Of a stretch of DNA of 64,000 bases, positions 19,103 through 28,169 are shown one piece after another. The DNA is from Bacteroidetes bacterium HGW-Bacteroidetes-1 (lineage in GTDB: Bacteria > Bacteroidota > Bacteroidia > Bacteroidales > F082). A program made the position numbers and the translations under genes. Positions within the stretch are counted from its first letter, which is position 1. Each line of letters begins with the position of its first letter. Under the pieces are notes generated by a model. The model did not search any database, was not told where the DNA came from, and saw only the letters and a list, made by a program, of their open reading frames with translations. The stretch covers positions 1 through 64,000 of the forward strand of contig PHDU01000007.1 of NCBI GenBank assembly GCA_002842755.1, written 5' to 3'.

Positions 19103-20566
19103 TTATAATGGTAATGGGCCATTCGTTTTAACCGTATTTTCCTCTGCTTCGGCAATAGCAGAAAGACCCAGTTTCTTTCCTTCTTCTTTCATAAAATGAT
19201 AGGCTTCAGTAAAATTGTTTTCGATGATCCCATCAAGTATAGCTTCTCTGATAGCAGTTTTTATTAAACCCACTTCTTTTCCGGGTTGAATGTTAAACAC
19301 CTTCATGATTACTTCGCCACTCACAGGAGGTTGCCAATTGCGTATCCTGTCTTTCGCTTCAATTTCTTTCAGTTTTGTGCGAACCAGTTCAAAATTATCA
19401 CGGTATTTTTTTACTTTGTACTCATTCTTTGAAGTAATATCAGCTTCACACAAAGTCATCAATGCATCCACATCATCGCCGGCATCAAAAAGCAGTCGTC
19501 TGACGGCTGAATCCGTAACAACTTCCTGCGCAAGAACGATAGGACGAAGATGCAATAATACCATTTTTTGAACAAATTTCATGTGGTCATTCATAGGCAA
19601 CTTCATCGCTTTAAAGATAGATGGAACCATTTTGGCGCCTCTAAATTCATGTCCATGAAATGTCCAGCCCTGAAGAGGATCAAATTTTTTTGTAGGCGGC
19701 TTTGCAATGTCGTGCAAAATAGCCGACCATCGAAGCCACAAGTCATCCGATGTGTGGACAAGATTATCCAATACCTCCAATGTGTGGTAAAAATTATCCT
19801 TGTGACTCTTTCCATTTATCGTTTCAACGCCTTGAAGTGCAACCATCTGAGGAAAAATAATCTTCAGTAACCCTGTATCATACAATAACCTGAATCCAAC
19901 AGAGGGTTTGGAAGAAAGGATAATTTTGTTAAGCTCATCGGTTATCCGCTCTACCGATACGATTCTAATTCTGTTACGATTCCGGCTGATGGCGTTGTAG
20001 GAGGTTTTATCAATGGCAAAACCAAGTTGTGTTGCAAACCTCACCGCTCTCATCATGCGCAAAGGATCATCAGAATAGGTTATATCGGGATCCATTGGTG
20101 TTTGAATTACCTTCTTTTTCAAATCTTCCAGGCCACCAAACGGGTCACTTAATAAACCAAAATCATTCTTGTTTAAACTTATAGCCAGGGCATTGATCGT
20201 AAAATCGCGCCTTTTTTGGTCGTCAGATAAAGTTCCTGATTCCACTTCAGGTTTTCGGCTTATAAGCTTGTAGGACTCTTTTCGTGCTCCAACAAATTCT
20301 ATTATAAACTCCTGATGCCGAATCATTGCAGTACCAAATTGTCCATAAAACTTCACCTCAGTATTGCGACCAAGTCGGTTTGCAACCAATTCTGCAACCT
20401 CTATACCACTCCCAACAACAACCACATCAACATCTTTTGAGGGTCGTTTAAGCAAAATATCGCGTACAAAACCACCTATAACATAAGCCTGGACACCAAG
20501 TTCATCGCAAACTTCAGCAATAATCGTAAAAATACGACCCGATACAAACGAACGCATATCTTTCAT
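19103..20566 (-). CDS. cca: CCA tRNA nucleotidyltransferase with HD domain
   Basis: 'AYVIGGFVRDILLKRPSKDVDVVVVG', 'RRDFTINALAI', HD motif 'WSAILHDIAKP'. Confidence 0.93.
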   Translation of the reverse strand: MKDMRSFVSGRIFTIIAEVCDELGVQAYVIGGFVRDILLKRPSKDVDVVVVGSGIEVAELVANRLGRNTEVKFYGQFGTAMIRHQEFIIEFVGARKESYKLISRKPEVESGTLSDDQKRRDFTINALAISLNKNDFGLLSDPFGGLEDLKKKVIQTPMDPDITYSDDPLRMMRAVRFATQLGFAIDKTSYNAISRNRNRIRIVSVERITDELNKIILSSKPSVGFRLLYDTGLLKIIFPQMVALQGVETINGKSHKDNFYHTLEVLDNLVHTSDDLWLRWSAILHDIAKPPTKKFDPLQGWTFHGHEFRGAKMVPSIFKAMKLPMNDHMKFVQKMVLLHLRPIVLAQEVVTDSAVRRLLFDAGDDVDALMTLCEADITSKNEYKVKKYRDNFELVRTKLKEIEAKDRIRNWQPPVSGEVIMKVFNIQPGKEVGLIKTAIREAILDGIIENNFTEAYHFMKEEGKKLGLSAIAEAEENTVKTNGPLPL

Positions 20567-20726
20567 AAGGGCGCAAAAGTACGAAATCTGATGCAATCCG
20601 TAATGCTGATACTATTCCTTTTCCATTGTAAACTTAAAGCATTTAAATTGTATCTGACTTGCCGAGAAAACCATTCCTTTAAATATTTTTCTTTACAAGT
20701 TAAATAGTCATTTCAAATTTACATGC

Positions 20727-20734
20727 TATGTTTG
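20727..20734 (+). promoter_or_regulatory. candidate -7 promoter box (TATGTTTG)
   Basis: matches the Bacteroidota TAnnTTTG -7 consensus upstream of the 20791 CDS; no clear -33 TTTG. Confidence 0.4.
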
Positions 20735-20790
20735 CGTCATTAATCAATTATGCATAAAACAGCTGATACATTTCAAATATTTTTCTTACG

Positions 20791-21228
20791 ATGAAAATCC
20801 TCCTGATATGCAACAGCAATTCAAGCATCAGTCAAATGGTCGAAGGATTTCTTAAGTCATTCGACCTTGATCTCGAAGTTTATTCTGCAGGGACACAACC
20901 TTCGAAAGCTATACACCCAATAGCAATTGAAGTAATGCAAGAAGATTTTATTGACATCAGTAAGAACAGTACAAAGCATGTAAATGATTATCTGCATGAA
21001 TCATTTGATTATGCAATTACTTTCAATCATGATACCAATAAGCCATATCCAATATTCTCAGGAGAAGTAAAAAATAAAATCAATATGAACTTTGACGATC
21101 CCGATGAAGCTATAGGTTCAGATGATGAAATCAGGAATATCTATCGAAGGATAAGAGATGAAATTAAGAACAGTTTTTTTAAGTTTTATAAACAAATATC
21201 AGAACAAAAAGATGAAAAATACGGATAG
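20791..21228 (+). CDS. low-molecular-weight phosphatase/arsenate-reductase-like protein with degenerate active site
   Basis: 'LICNSNSSISQMVEGFL' aligns with canonical LCTGNSCRSQMAEG; 'NFDDPDEAIGSDDEIRNIYRRIRDEI' matches the C-terminal family pattern. Confidence 0.75.
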   Translation: MKILLICNSNSSISQMVEGFLKSFDLDLEVYSAGTQPSKAIHPIAIEVMQEDFIDISKNSTKHVNDYLHESFDYAITFNHDTNKPYPIFSGEVKNKINMNFDDPDEAIGSDDEIRNIYRRIRDEIKNSFFKFYKQISEQKDEKYG

Positions 21229-21315
21229 AAATTGAACTTTAGTTCTGCTGAGGTTCAACATCCCGCCAGAATACATTTCAGGCTTTATACCGCTATCTGC
21301 ATATATTAATAAAAA

Positions 21316-21345
21316 AAAGCGCTTCAGCAATTGCCAAAGCGCTTT
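21316..21345 (-). terminator. Rho-independent terminator, possibly bidirectional
   Basis: stem AAAGCGCTT/AAGCGCTTT with a long A run on the + side, giving a U-tract for minus-strand transcripts. Confidence 0.65.
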
Positions 21346-21370
21346 CTTATTTCAAAAAATCAACCAGCCA

Positions 21371-23581
21371 TTAATCTCTCATCATTTTTTGTTTTGCTTC
21401 GAGAACTTTGAGATCACTTTTTGCTTTGCTGATCTTTTTCTCATATTCACCTTTCATGATTTCAGCATTTTTACTGTTAGAGAAAAAACCAATGTTGTTT
21501 TCAAGCAAAAGGATTTCTTCACGTAGTTTGGTAATTTTATTACTGAGATTCATAAGGTCACGTCGTGCAGAGTCGCCACCTGAATAAGAGTCTTCCCGTC
21601 TGGAGTCAACAACATTTCTATAATGAGTTGTTGCTTTCTCTTGCTCGGTAAGTTTCATTTTCTCAAACAGTTTATCAATTGCAGTGCGGTAATCTGTAAA
21701 TAATTGATCTTTTACTTTTATTGGCACATGTCCTATTTCCATCCATTGACGTTGTAACGCTTTTAGTGCATCGAGGTTGGCCGACCGGTCTGATTGAACT
21801 TCAAATACCTGGATTTTCTCAATAAGATCTTTCTTTTTCTGAAGATTTTCATCTTCGCGTCCACGAATTCCTGAGAAGTATTCCGATTTACGGGAAAAGA
21901 ATTCATCACAAGCTCCGCGGAAGCGTTTCCAGATTTTATCTGAGTTTTTGCGAGGAACAGGACCAATTTGTTTCCACTCTTCCTGCAGCGCTTTAAACTG
22001 ATCCGTTGCATTACGCCATTCAACACTTTCTTTCAAAGCCTCAGCCTGAACACATAAATCAAGTTTACGATTATAATTTTCAAGTTGCAGGTCTTTCAAC
22101 TTGTTAAAATACTCTTTTTTATTTTCAAAGAAGACATCCATAGCTGCTTTGAAACGATTCCAGATTTCATCGTTAAGCTTTTTAGGGGCCTGACCAATAG
22201 ATCTCCATATCTTGAACAAATCACTTATCTCATCAGACTTTTTCATCCAGACATTGATGCTATCAAACGATTCAGAAACGAGTTCTTCAGCTTTTTCACA
22301 AAGCGCTGTTTTCGCCTCATAATTATGCATCTGCTCTCCCTGTATCTCCTCATAATGCTCTCTGCGAATGGCATTAATTTTATCAGTAGCCAACTTGAAA
22401 CGTTCCCAAACCTCATCTTTTTTATCCTGAGGCACTGGTCCGATTTCTTTCCAGTCTTCATGGTATTTTTGTAGCAATTTGAAAGCCTTCACAACTGATT
22501 CTTCAAGCAAAAGTTCCTCTGCTTTTTCACAAAGTTCGATTTTTGCTTCAAGATTCTTTTTCATGTCAAGGTCACGAAGTTCCCTGTTGATCTTTACTTT
22601 ATCAAAGAATTTTTCAACCAGGAAATGATAATTATTCCAAAGGTTGGTAATTTCACCAGCAGGTACCTGACCAATTTCTTTCCATTTATCCTGAAGGGTT
22701 TTAAACTCATCATAGGTCTTTTTCAGCGTTTCTTCAGAAGTGATAAGTTGCTTAAGTTCTTCAAGAATAGCCTGTTTTGATGCAAGATTTTGACTTTTGT
22801 TCTTTTCTAAAATCTCATTATGACGCGCCTTACTGTCTTTATATTGATTGAAAGCTGCTTTGAAACGTACTTCAAGAGGATCATCTGCATGTTCAAAGGA
22901 TTCACGTTCACCGCCTTCCGCAATGAACTTTTCCAACTCATGTTCAATATCTTCCTTGTTAAGCTTCAGGAAAAAAACCTTGATGGCAGCAACTTTGTTC
23001 TTTATGATTGAAATATCATGTTCCTTAACTGTTTCTTCTAATAATTCAACAAGTTGAAGCTTGTTAAACAAAGCAAAGTCGTGTTCGCTCATTGCTTCAT
23101 CCTCTTCCTGAGTTTCTTCATCAACAACGTGATCAGATGCAATAAGATGTCGAATATCATTCTTCTCTTCTGCTGTAATAATTTCTGAATCAGTTGTTTC
23201 TGATGAATCCGGAGCAGTTACTTCAACAACTTCCTCCTTAACTTCCGCAACTTCTTTTTCAGCCGGCACAGCCTCTTCAACCTCTACAACTGATTCCTCA
23301 ATAGCAACAGGCACTTCGACATCCTCAGAGGCTGCCTTATCTTCATCCGTTTCTAAAGCAATCGCTTCAAGGGGTAACTGGTTTGATTGAATCAAAGAAA
23401 CAATCCTCTCCTTCTCTTGAGGTGAAATCAATTCATTTTCAATACGCTCTAAATCAGCAGGTTCATCAGCATTTTCTGTTGTGATTAGTTCAGCAGAAAC
23501 ACTTTCTTCAATCAATTCTACAGACTCCTTCTTGATCAATTCCTGTTCATTTGAAGGATTAGGTAAGTTCTGGTTTTCCAT
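21371..23581 (-). CDS. DUF349 domain-containing protein
   Basis: repeated 'W...IGPVP....D.IW.RF..A.D.FF..' units. Confidence 0.93.
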   Translation of the reverse strand: MENQNLPNPSNEQELIKKESVELIEESVSAELITTENADEPADLERIENELISPQEKERIVSLIQSNQLPLEAIALETDEDKAASEDVEVPVAIEESVVEVEEAVPAEKEVAEVKEEVVEVTAPDSSETTDSEIITAEEKNDIRHLIASDHVVDEETQEEDEAMSEHDFALFNKLQLVELLEETVKEHDISIIKNKVAAIKVFFLKLNKEDIEHELEKFIAEGGERESFEHADDPLEVRFKAAFNQYKDSKARHNEILEKNKSQNLASKQAILEELKQLITSEETLKKTYDEFKTLQDKWKEIGQVPAGEITNLWNNYHFLVEKFFDKVKINRELRDLDMKKNLEAKIELCEKAEELLLEESVVKAFKLLQKYHEDWKEIGPVPQDKKDEVWERFKLATDKINAIRREHYEEIQGEQMHNYEAKTALCEKAEELVSESFDSINVWMKKSDEISDLFKIWRSIGQAPKKLNDEIWNRFKAAMDVFFENKKEYFNKLKDLQLENYNRKLDLCVQAEALKESVEWRNATDQFKALQEEWKQIGPVPRKNSDKIWKRFRGACDEFFSRKSEYFSGIRGREDENLQKKKDLIEKIQVFEVQSDRSANLDALKALQRQWMEIGHVPIKVKDQLFTDYRTAIDKLFEKMKLTEQEKATTHYRNVVDSRREDSYSGGDSARRDLMNLSNKITKLREEILLLENNIGFFSNSKNAEIMKGEYEKKISKAKSDLKVLEAKQKMMRD

Positions 23582-23879
23582 TACAAAGATTAATATAAGA
23601 TTAGCAATTATCTGATCAGTTGATATTTATCTCCCAATCTGATAGGGGTTCATTTCAATAAAGTGTGCAAAAATAGTAATTCTTTGGCAATGATTACTTT
23701 CTAAAAAATTCTTTTTATCGTATCAGGCATTATTTGTGCATTATCACTTAAAGTTCTATTGTGAATAGAAGAACAATTTAAAATAACTTTTAATCTCAAT
23801 ATCGAAATTTAGAACCTAAATCAGGTTTAATATTCTAAGAATACTACTTAAATCATTGGTTTCTGAAGATCAAACAGCC

Positions 23880-25061
23880 TTAAACTTTAGTTAGGGCCTG
23901 ATCAAGGTCAGCAATAATATCTTCAACATCCTCAATTCCAACGGAAAGACGCACCAAACCATCCGTGATACCTCCCAATCGTTTTGCCTCAGCTGAAAGC
24001 TTTGAATGGGTCATACTTGCCGGATGCTGAATAAGGGTTTCGATACCTCCAAGTGAAACAGCAAGCAATGCCAATTGAACATTGTCCATCATACGCTTAC
24101 CTGCATCAAGGCCACCATGTAAGCCAAAGCTGATCATTGCCCCTGGACCTTTCATTTGCTTTTTTGCAAGTTCGAATTGCGGGTGAGATGCTAATCCAGG
24201 ATACAACACCCACTCAACTTTTCGATGGTTTTCAAGAAAATTGGCAACCTTTATTGCATTCTCCTGAGCTCTGTCTATTCTGATGCCCAAAGTTTTTAGC
24301 CCTCTTCGTGTGAGCCATGCCTGATGTGGATCCATGTTGCAACCCATACCAACCATTACCGGTCGGAGTTTATCATAATGCTCTTTCGTTTTAGTAACAA
24401 GCATTCCCGCAACGATATCAGCATGCCCATTGATAAATTTGGTCATTGAATGCAATACAATGTCAGCACCTAAATCAAGAGGTTTCTGTAAATAAGGACT
24501 ACAAAAAGTGTTATCGACACAAACCGTAATACCATGTTTTTGTGCAAGAACCGCCACCTCCTTAATATCGGTTATACCCATGGTTGGATTAGCCGGAGTT
24601 TCAAGATAAATAAGTGAAGTATTGGGGCGGATTGCCTTTGCAACATTCTCTGTATTCGTTGCATCAACAAATGTAGATTCAACACCGAAGCGGACATACA
24701 GGCTCTCCAAAATAGCTCTGGATGGTCCATATAAAGCATTGTGAGCAACTACATGTTTTCCTTGTCCAAGATAAGCAAGATAAACTGTGTTTACAGCTGC
24801 CATGCCCGAACTGACAGCAATGCCACCAAATCCGTTTTCAAGTTTAGCAACTGCCTGTTCGAGTTCATTGATAGTAGGGTTACCAATTCGGGTGTAGATG
24901 TAACCTTTTACTTCTCCTGAAAAGCATTTTGCTCCATGATCAGCATTATCAAAACTGAAAGTGGATGTTTGATAAATAGGAGAAATTGCACTTCCAAGTG
25001 CATCATCAAATTTACCGGCATGAACTGCCTGAGAATTAAATCCTAATTCTTCGTTATGCAT
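23880..25061 (-). CDS. trans-sulfuration family PLP enzyme, methionine gamma-lyase-like
   Basis: 'HSMTKFINGHADIVAG' (PLP Lys), 'CVDNTFCSPYLQKPLDLGAD', 'QHPASMTHSKLSAEAKRLGGITDGLVRLSVGIEDVEDI'. Confidence 0.9.
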   Translation of the reverse strand: MHNEELGFNSQAVHAGKFDDALGSAISPIYQTSTFSFDNADHGAKCFSGEVKGYIYTRIGNPTINELEQAVAKLENGFGGIAVSSGMAAVNTVYLAYLGQGKHVVAHNALYGPSRAILESLYVRFGVESTFVDATNTENVAKAIRPNTSLIYLETPANPTMGITDIKEVAVLAQKHGITVCVDNTFCSPYLQKPLDLGADIVLHSMTKFINGHADIVAGMLVTKTKEHYDKLRPVMVGMGCNMDPHQAWLTRRGLKTLGIRIDRAQENAIKVANFLENHRKVEWVLYPGLASHPQFELAKKQMKGPGAMISFGLHGGLDAGKRMMDNVQLALLAVSLGGIETLIQHPASMTHSKLSAEAKRLGGITDGLVRLSVGIEDVEDIIADLDQALTKV

Positions 25062-25146
25062 AAGATGGTTTTATTGTGCACTTTAAATAAAATGTTTCCT
25101 TAAGGCAAAAACAAAAAATTAAGTGCAGTTCTTTATTGATTGAATA

Positions 25147-25653
25147 TTAAAAAGGCCAGAATTTGTTGTCATTCCATATCTGCTCCTTCAGGTCTTCATT
25201 GAGTTTGTGCAATAAATGGTGATGACCTTTCTCCCATTCAGCAAGCATGTGATACATTGCTTTTTCATTTTCATCAACGGACTCTTCGGCTCTTTGCGAA
25301 TAAACAGCAATAGCGCGGTTTTCAAAATCGATAGCAGCTGAAATGGCAGCGGCTTCAAATCCGGCTGCAGAAATTTCTTTTTTTATTTCTTCTGACAAAA
25401 TCATAACCGCATCAGTATCATCCACTTCCTGATGCGCTTCTAGTTGCATGAATTCATGCGTTTTTTCAAAATGAGCAAACTGTTTGGAGAGAAAATCAAT
25501 GTGAGCATCCTCTTCTTCGGCCATCATTTCAAAGATTCTCTTTGCCGATTTACTTTCACTATTTCTGGCAACCTGGGTATAGAAAGCTTTGCCTCTGCGT
25601 TCTAACAAAATTGCAGTTTTTAAAATGTCGGTCGCTTTATTAAGTGCTTCCAT
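25147..25653 (-). CDS. rubrerythrin-like/ferritin-family diiron protein
   Basis: 'AILLERRGKAFYTQVA...EEEDAHIDFL' and 'ENRAIAVYSQRAEE...EWEKGHHHLL' ExxH-type pairs. Confidence 0.78.
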   Translation of the reverse strand: MEALNKATDILKTAILLERRGKAFYTQVARNSESKSAKRIFEMMAEEEDAHIDFLSKQFAHFEKTHEFMQLEAHQEVDDTDAVMILSEEIKKEISAAGFEAAAISAAIDFENRAIAVYSQRAEESVDENEKAMYHMLAEWEKGHHHLLHKLNEDLKEQIWNDNKFWPF

Positions 25654-25776
25654 GTGTAATTTTTTTGAAGTTAATTTTCATGTTAAAACGCAAAATTAAG
25701 CATTTTTTCAGTTTTCATAAGAGGTAACCAACAAATGCTTATTTATTTACATTTGCAGCATCCCATTTGTCTAAAT

Positions 25777-27231
25777 ATGAAAAATCGTGAAACCATTCAA
25801 AAGCAATTGAAGGAACTTTTTATTCAACTTACAGGAAGTGAACCTCTTACCATTTCCCCAATCGCTGAGGGGGGATCGTCAAGGGAATACTTCCGGCTGA
25901 ATGGAAAGGATAATAAAAGCTATATTGGCACTTACAATAATAATATTTTAGAGAATCAGGCTTTTTTCAGTTTTGGAGGCAGCATGAAACAATTGGGATT
26001 ATCAGTGCCTGAAGTTTTTCTGATCAATGAAGAGCAGGATTGCTATTTACAAACTGATCTGGGTGACAAAAGTTTGTATAACTTCTTTCAAAATCAAGCT
26101 GATAAAGACTCTTTTGTTGAAACTTTCACTCCGGTATTCAAAAATGTTCTGGATGAATTGATCCAATTTCAGGTCAAAGCACACCCATCAATTGATTATA
26201 CCAAAGCATGGCCATCAGAAACTTTTAACTCAAAATCAATTGTAGAAGATCTTAATTATTTCAGGTACTATTTTGTTAAACTTCACCCTGAAATTGTATG
26301 TAATGAACCCAAGCTAATGGATGAGTTTTCTGCTTTTGCAACATTTTTAGCGGAAGCTCCTTCCAACTTTTTCATGTACCGTGATTTTCAATCCCGCAAT
26401 ATATTAATTCACGAAAACAAAAACTGGTTCATCGATTTTCAAGGAGGACGTAAAGGGCCGTTACAATATGATGTAATCTCTCTTTTATATCAGGTGAAAG
26501 CCCGCCTTCCGCAACCAATGAGGGATCAACTCATTAATCACTATATCAAAGAGTTACACACTTACATTGATACAAAGAGCATCCGCTTTGAATACTTTTT
26601 TCCCTTCTTCATTTATTTACGTATCATGCAGGTACTAGGGGCTTATGGATTCAGGGGAATCATCCAAAAAAAACAGCATTTTTTGCAAAGTATCCCTTAT
26701 GCTATTTTTGAACTTGGTGCGCTAATGGAGCGCAATCCACTTCCCGATACAATGCTTGAAATGAAGTCCGTTTTAAGTCAAATTGTAAAATTGAAAAGTC
26801 AGTATTTTCTCGAAAAGAAAGAACAATCAACAAAGCTAACAGTCAGTGTGAATAGTTTCTCGTATTTAAAAGGAGGCATTCCTGTCGACAAAACTGCTAA
26901 TGGCGGTGGATTTGTGTTCGACTGCCGCTCCTTGCCTAATCCTGGTCGTGAAGCACACTTCAAAATGCTTACAGGAAAAGATGCAGAAGTTATCGAATAC
27001 CTTGAGAAAAAGAATGAAGTTTTTGTTTTTCTCGACAATATTGAAGGTATTCTTAATCACGCTATTGAAAATTATAAGGATCGGAATTTTTTACATTTAA
27101 TGGTAAGTTTCGGTTGCACCGGTGGTCAGCACAGGTCTGTTTATTGCGCTGAAAAAACTGCAAGATGGATAAAAACAAAATTTCCTGATATTCTAATCAT
27201 TTTGAAGCATCACGAACAAAAAACAATATAG
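25777..27231 (+). CDS. AmgK-like amino-sugar kinase (phosphotransferase) fused to RapZ C-terminal domain
   Basis: N-terminal 'GGSSREYFRL' and kinase motifs 'MYRDFQSRNILI...FIDFQGGRKGPLQYDV'; C-terminal 'FDCRSLPNPGREAHFKMLTGKD...VSFGCTGGQHRSVYCAE'; likely start MKNRETIQ. Confidence 0.88.
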   Translation: MKNRETIQKQLKELFIQLTGSEPLTISPIAEGGSSREYFRLNGKDNKSYIGTYNNNILENQAFFSFGGSMKQLGLSVPEVFLINEEQDCYLQTDLGDKSLYNFFQNQADKDSFVETFTPVFKNVLDELIQFQVKAHPSIDYTKAWPSETFNSKSIVEDLNYFRYYFVKLHPEIVCNEPKLMDEFSAFATFLAEAPSNFFMYRDFQSRNILIHENKNWFIDFQGGRKGPLQYDVISLLYQVKARLPQPMRDQLINHYIKELHTYIDTKSIRFEYFFPFFIYLRIMQVLGAYGFRGIIQKKQHFLQSIPYAIFELGALMERNPLPDTMLEMKSVLSQIVKLKSQYFLEKKEQSTKLTVSVNSFSYLKGGIPVDKTANGGGFVFDCRSLPNPGREAHFKMLTGKDAEVIEYLEKKNEVFVFLDNIEGILNHAIENYKDRNFLHLMVSFGCTGGQHRSVYCAEKTARWIKTKFPDILIILKHHEQKTI

Positions 27232-27235
27232 TATA

Positions 27236-27367
27236 ATGTCAAAGAAAAGATGTAAAACTGACAAGGACAAAAAGGAAACCAGGCAAAAAGATTTCAAATT
27301 CTTATGTGCAAAATGCGGTGATGGGGCACAAAAATCAGATCACCTTTGTAAACCTGAGAAGAAATAG
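27236..27367 (+). CDS. 43-aa Cys-rich zinc-ribbon-like microprotein (not in supplied ORF track)
   Basis: ATG..TAG encodes MSKKRCKTDKDKKETRQKDFKFLCAKCGDGAQKSDHLCKPEKK; lies 5 nt after the upstream stop and ends 4 nt before the downstream ATG. Confidence 0.65.
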   Translation: MSKKRCKTDKDKKETRQKDFKFLCAKCGDGAQKSDHLCKPEKK

Positions 27368-27370
27368 TCT

Positions 27371-28123
27371 ATGCAAAAAAAAACATTAAAATCAGCCATG
27401 GTTTTCTCCGCAGGATTAGGAACACGACTGGGAAAACTTACTGCTTCTAAACCCAAGGCATTGGTTGAAATCAACGGCGATCCTTTGCTGAAAATCACGC
27501 TTCTAAGTTTAAAAAAAGCCGGAATTAATAAAGTAGTAATTAATGTACATCACTTTTCCAATCAAATTATTTCTTTTCTGAGGCAGAACAATTACTTTGA
27601 TCTTGAAATTATAATTTCTGATGAAACACCAATGTTGCTTGATACCGGTGGAGGATTATTGAAAGCTTTGCCTCATTTTAAGGATGATGAATCTGTTTTG
27701 ATACACAACGTTGATATCGTCAGTAATCAGGACTTGAATCTTTTTTTTGATCAGTTCCTAAAATCAGAAGCTGATGCGTTTCTGGCAGTGCGTCAACGTG
27801 AAAGCAGTCGTAAATTATTATTTAATCAAAACATGAGCCTCTGCGGGTGGAATAATCAAAAAAATGGAGAATTTAAATGGGTTAAAACCATGCAAAACGA
27901 CTATCTGGCATTTGCCTTTAGCGGGATTCATATTATCAAACCTCCTATTTTTGATAAGTTTCCAATTCAAAAATGCTCTATCACCGATCTTTATCTTGAG
28001 CTTGCAAAAAAAAATGTTATTAAAGCATATAAAGACGAAAATAACTATTGGTACGACCTTGGAAAAGCAGAAGATTTAATAATGTGTGAAAAAGAAATTA
28101 AAAGCTATGGGAATAACTTCTAA
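27371..28123 (+). CDS. nucleotidyltransferase, MurU-like (sugar-1-phosphate uridylyltransferase)
   Basis: 'AMVFSAGLGTRLGKLTASKPKALVEING', 'LIHNVDIVSN', 'LYLELAKKNVIKAYKDENNYWYDLGKAEDL'. Confidence 0.85.
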   Translation: MQKKTLKSAMVFSAGLGTRLGKLTASKPKALVEINGDPLLKITLLSLKKAGINKVVINVHHFSNQIISFLRQNNYFDLEIIISDETPMLLDTGGGLLKALPHFKDDESVLIHNVDIVSNQDLNLFFDQFLKSEADAFLAVRQRESSRKLLFNQNMSLCGWNNQKNGEFKWVKTMQNDYLAFAFSGIHIIKPPIFDKFPIQKCSITDLYLELAKKNVIKAYKDENNYWYDLGKAEDLIMCEKEIKSYGNNF

Positions 28124-28169
28124 AAATGGCCAGGCAAATGATTAAAGAAATTAATAAAATACCTAAACA

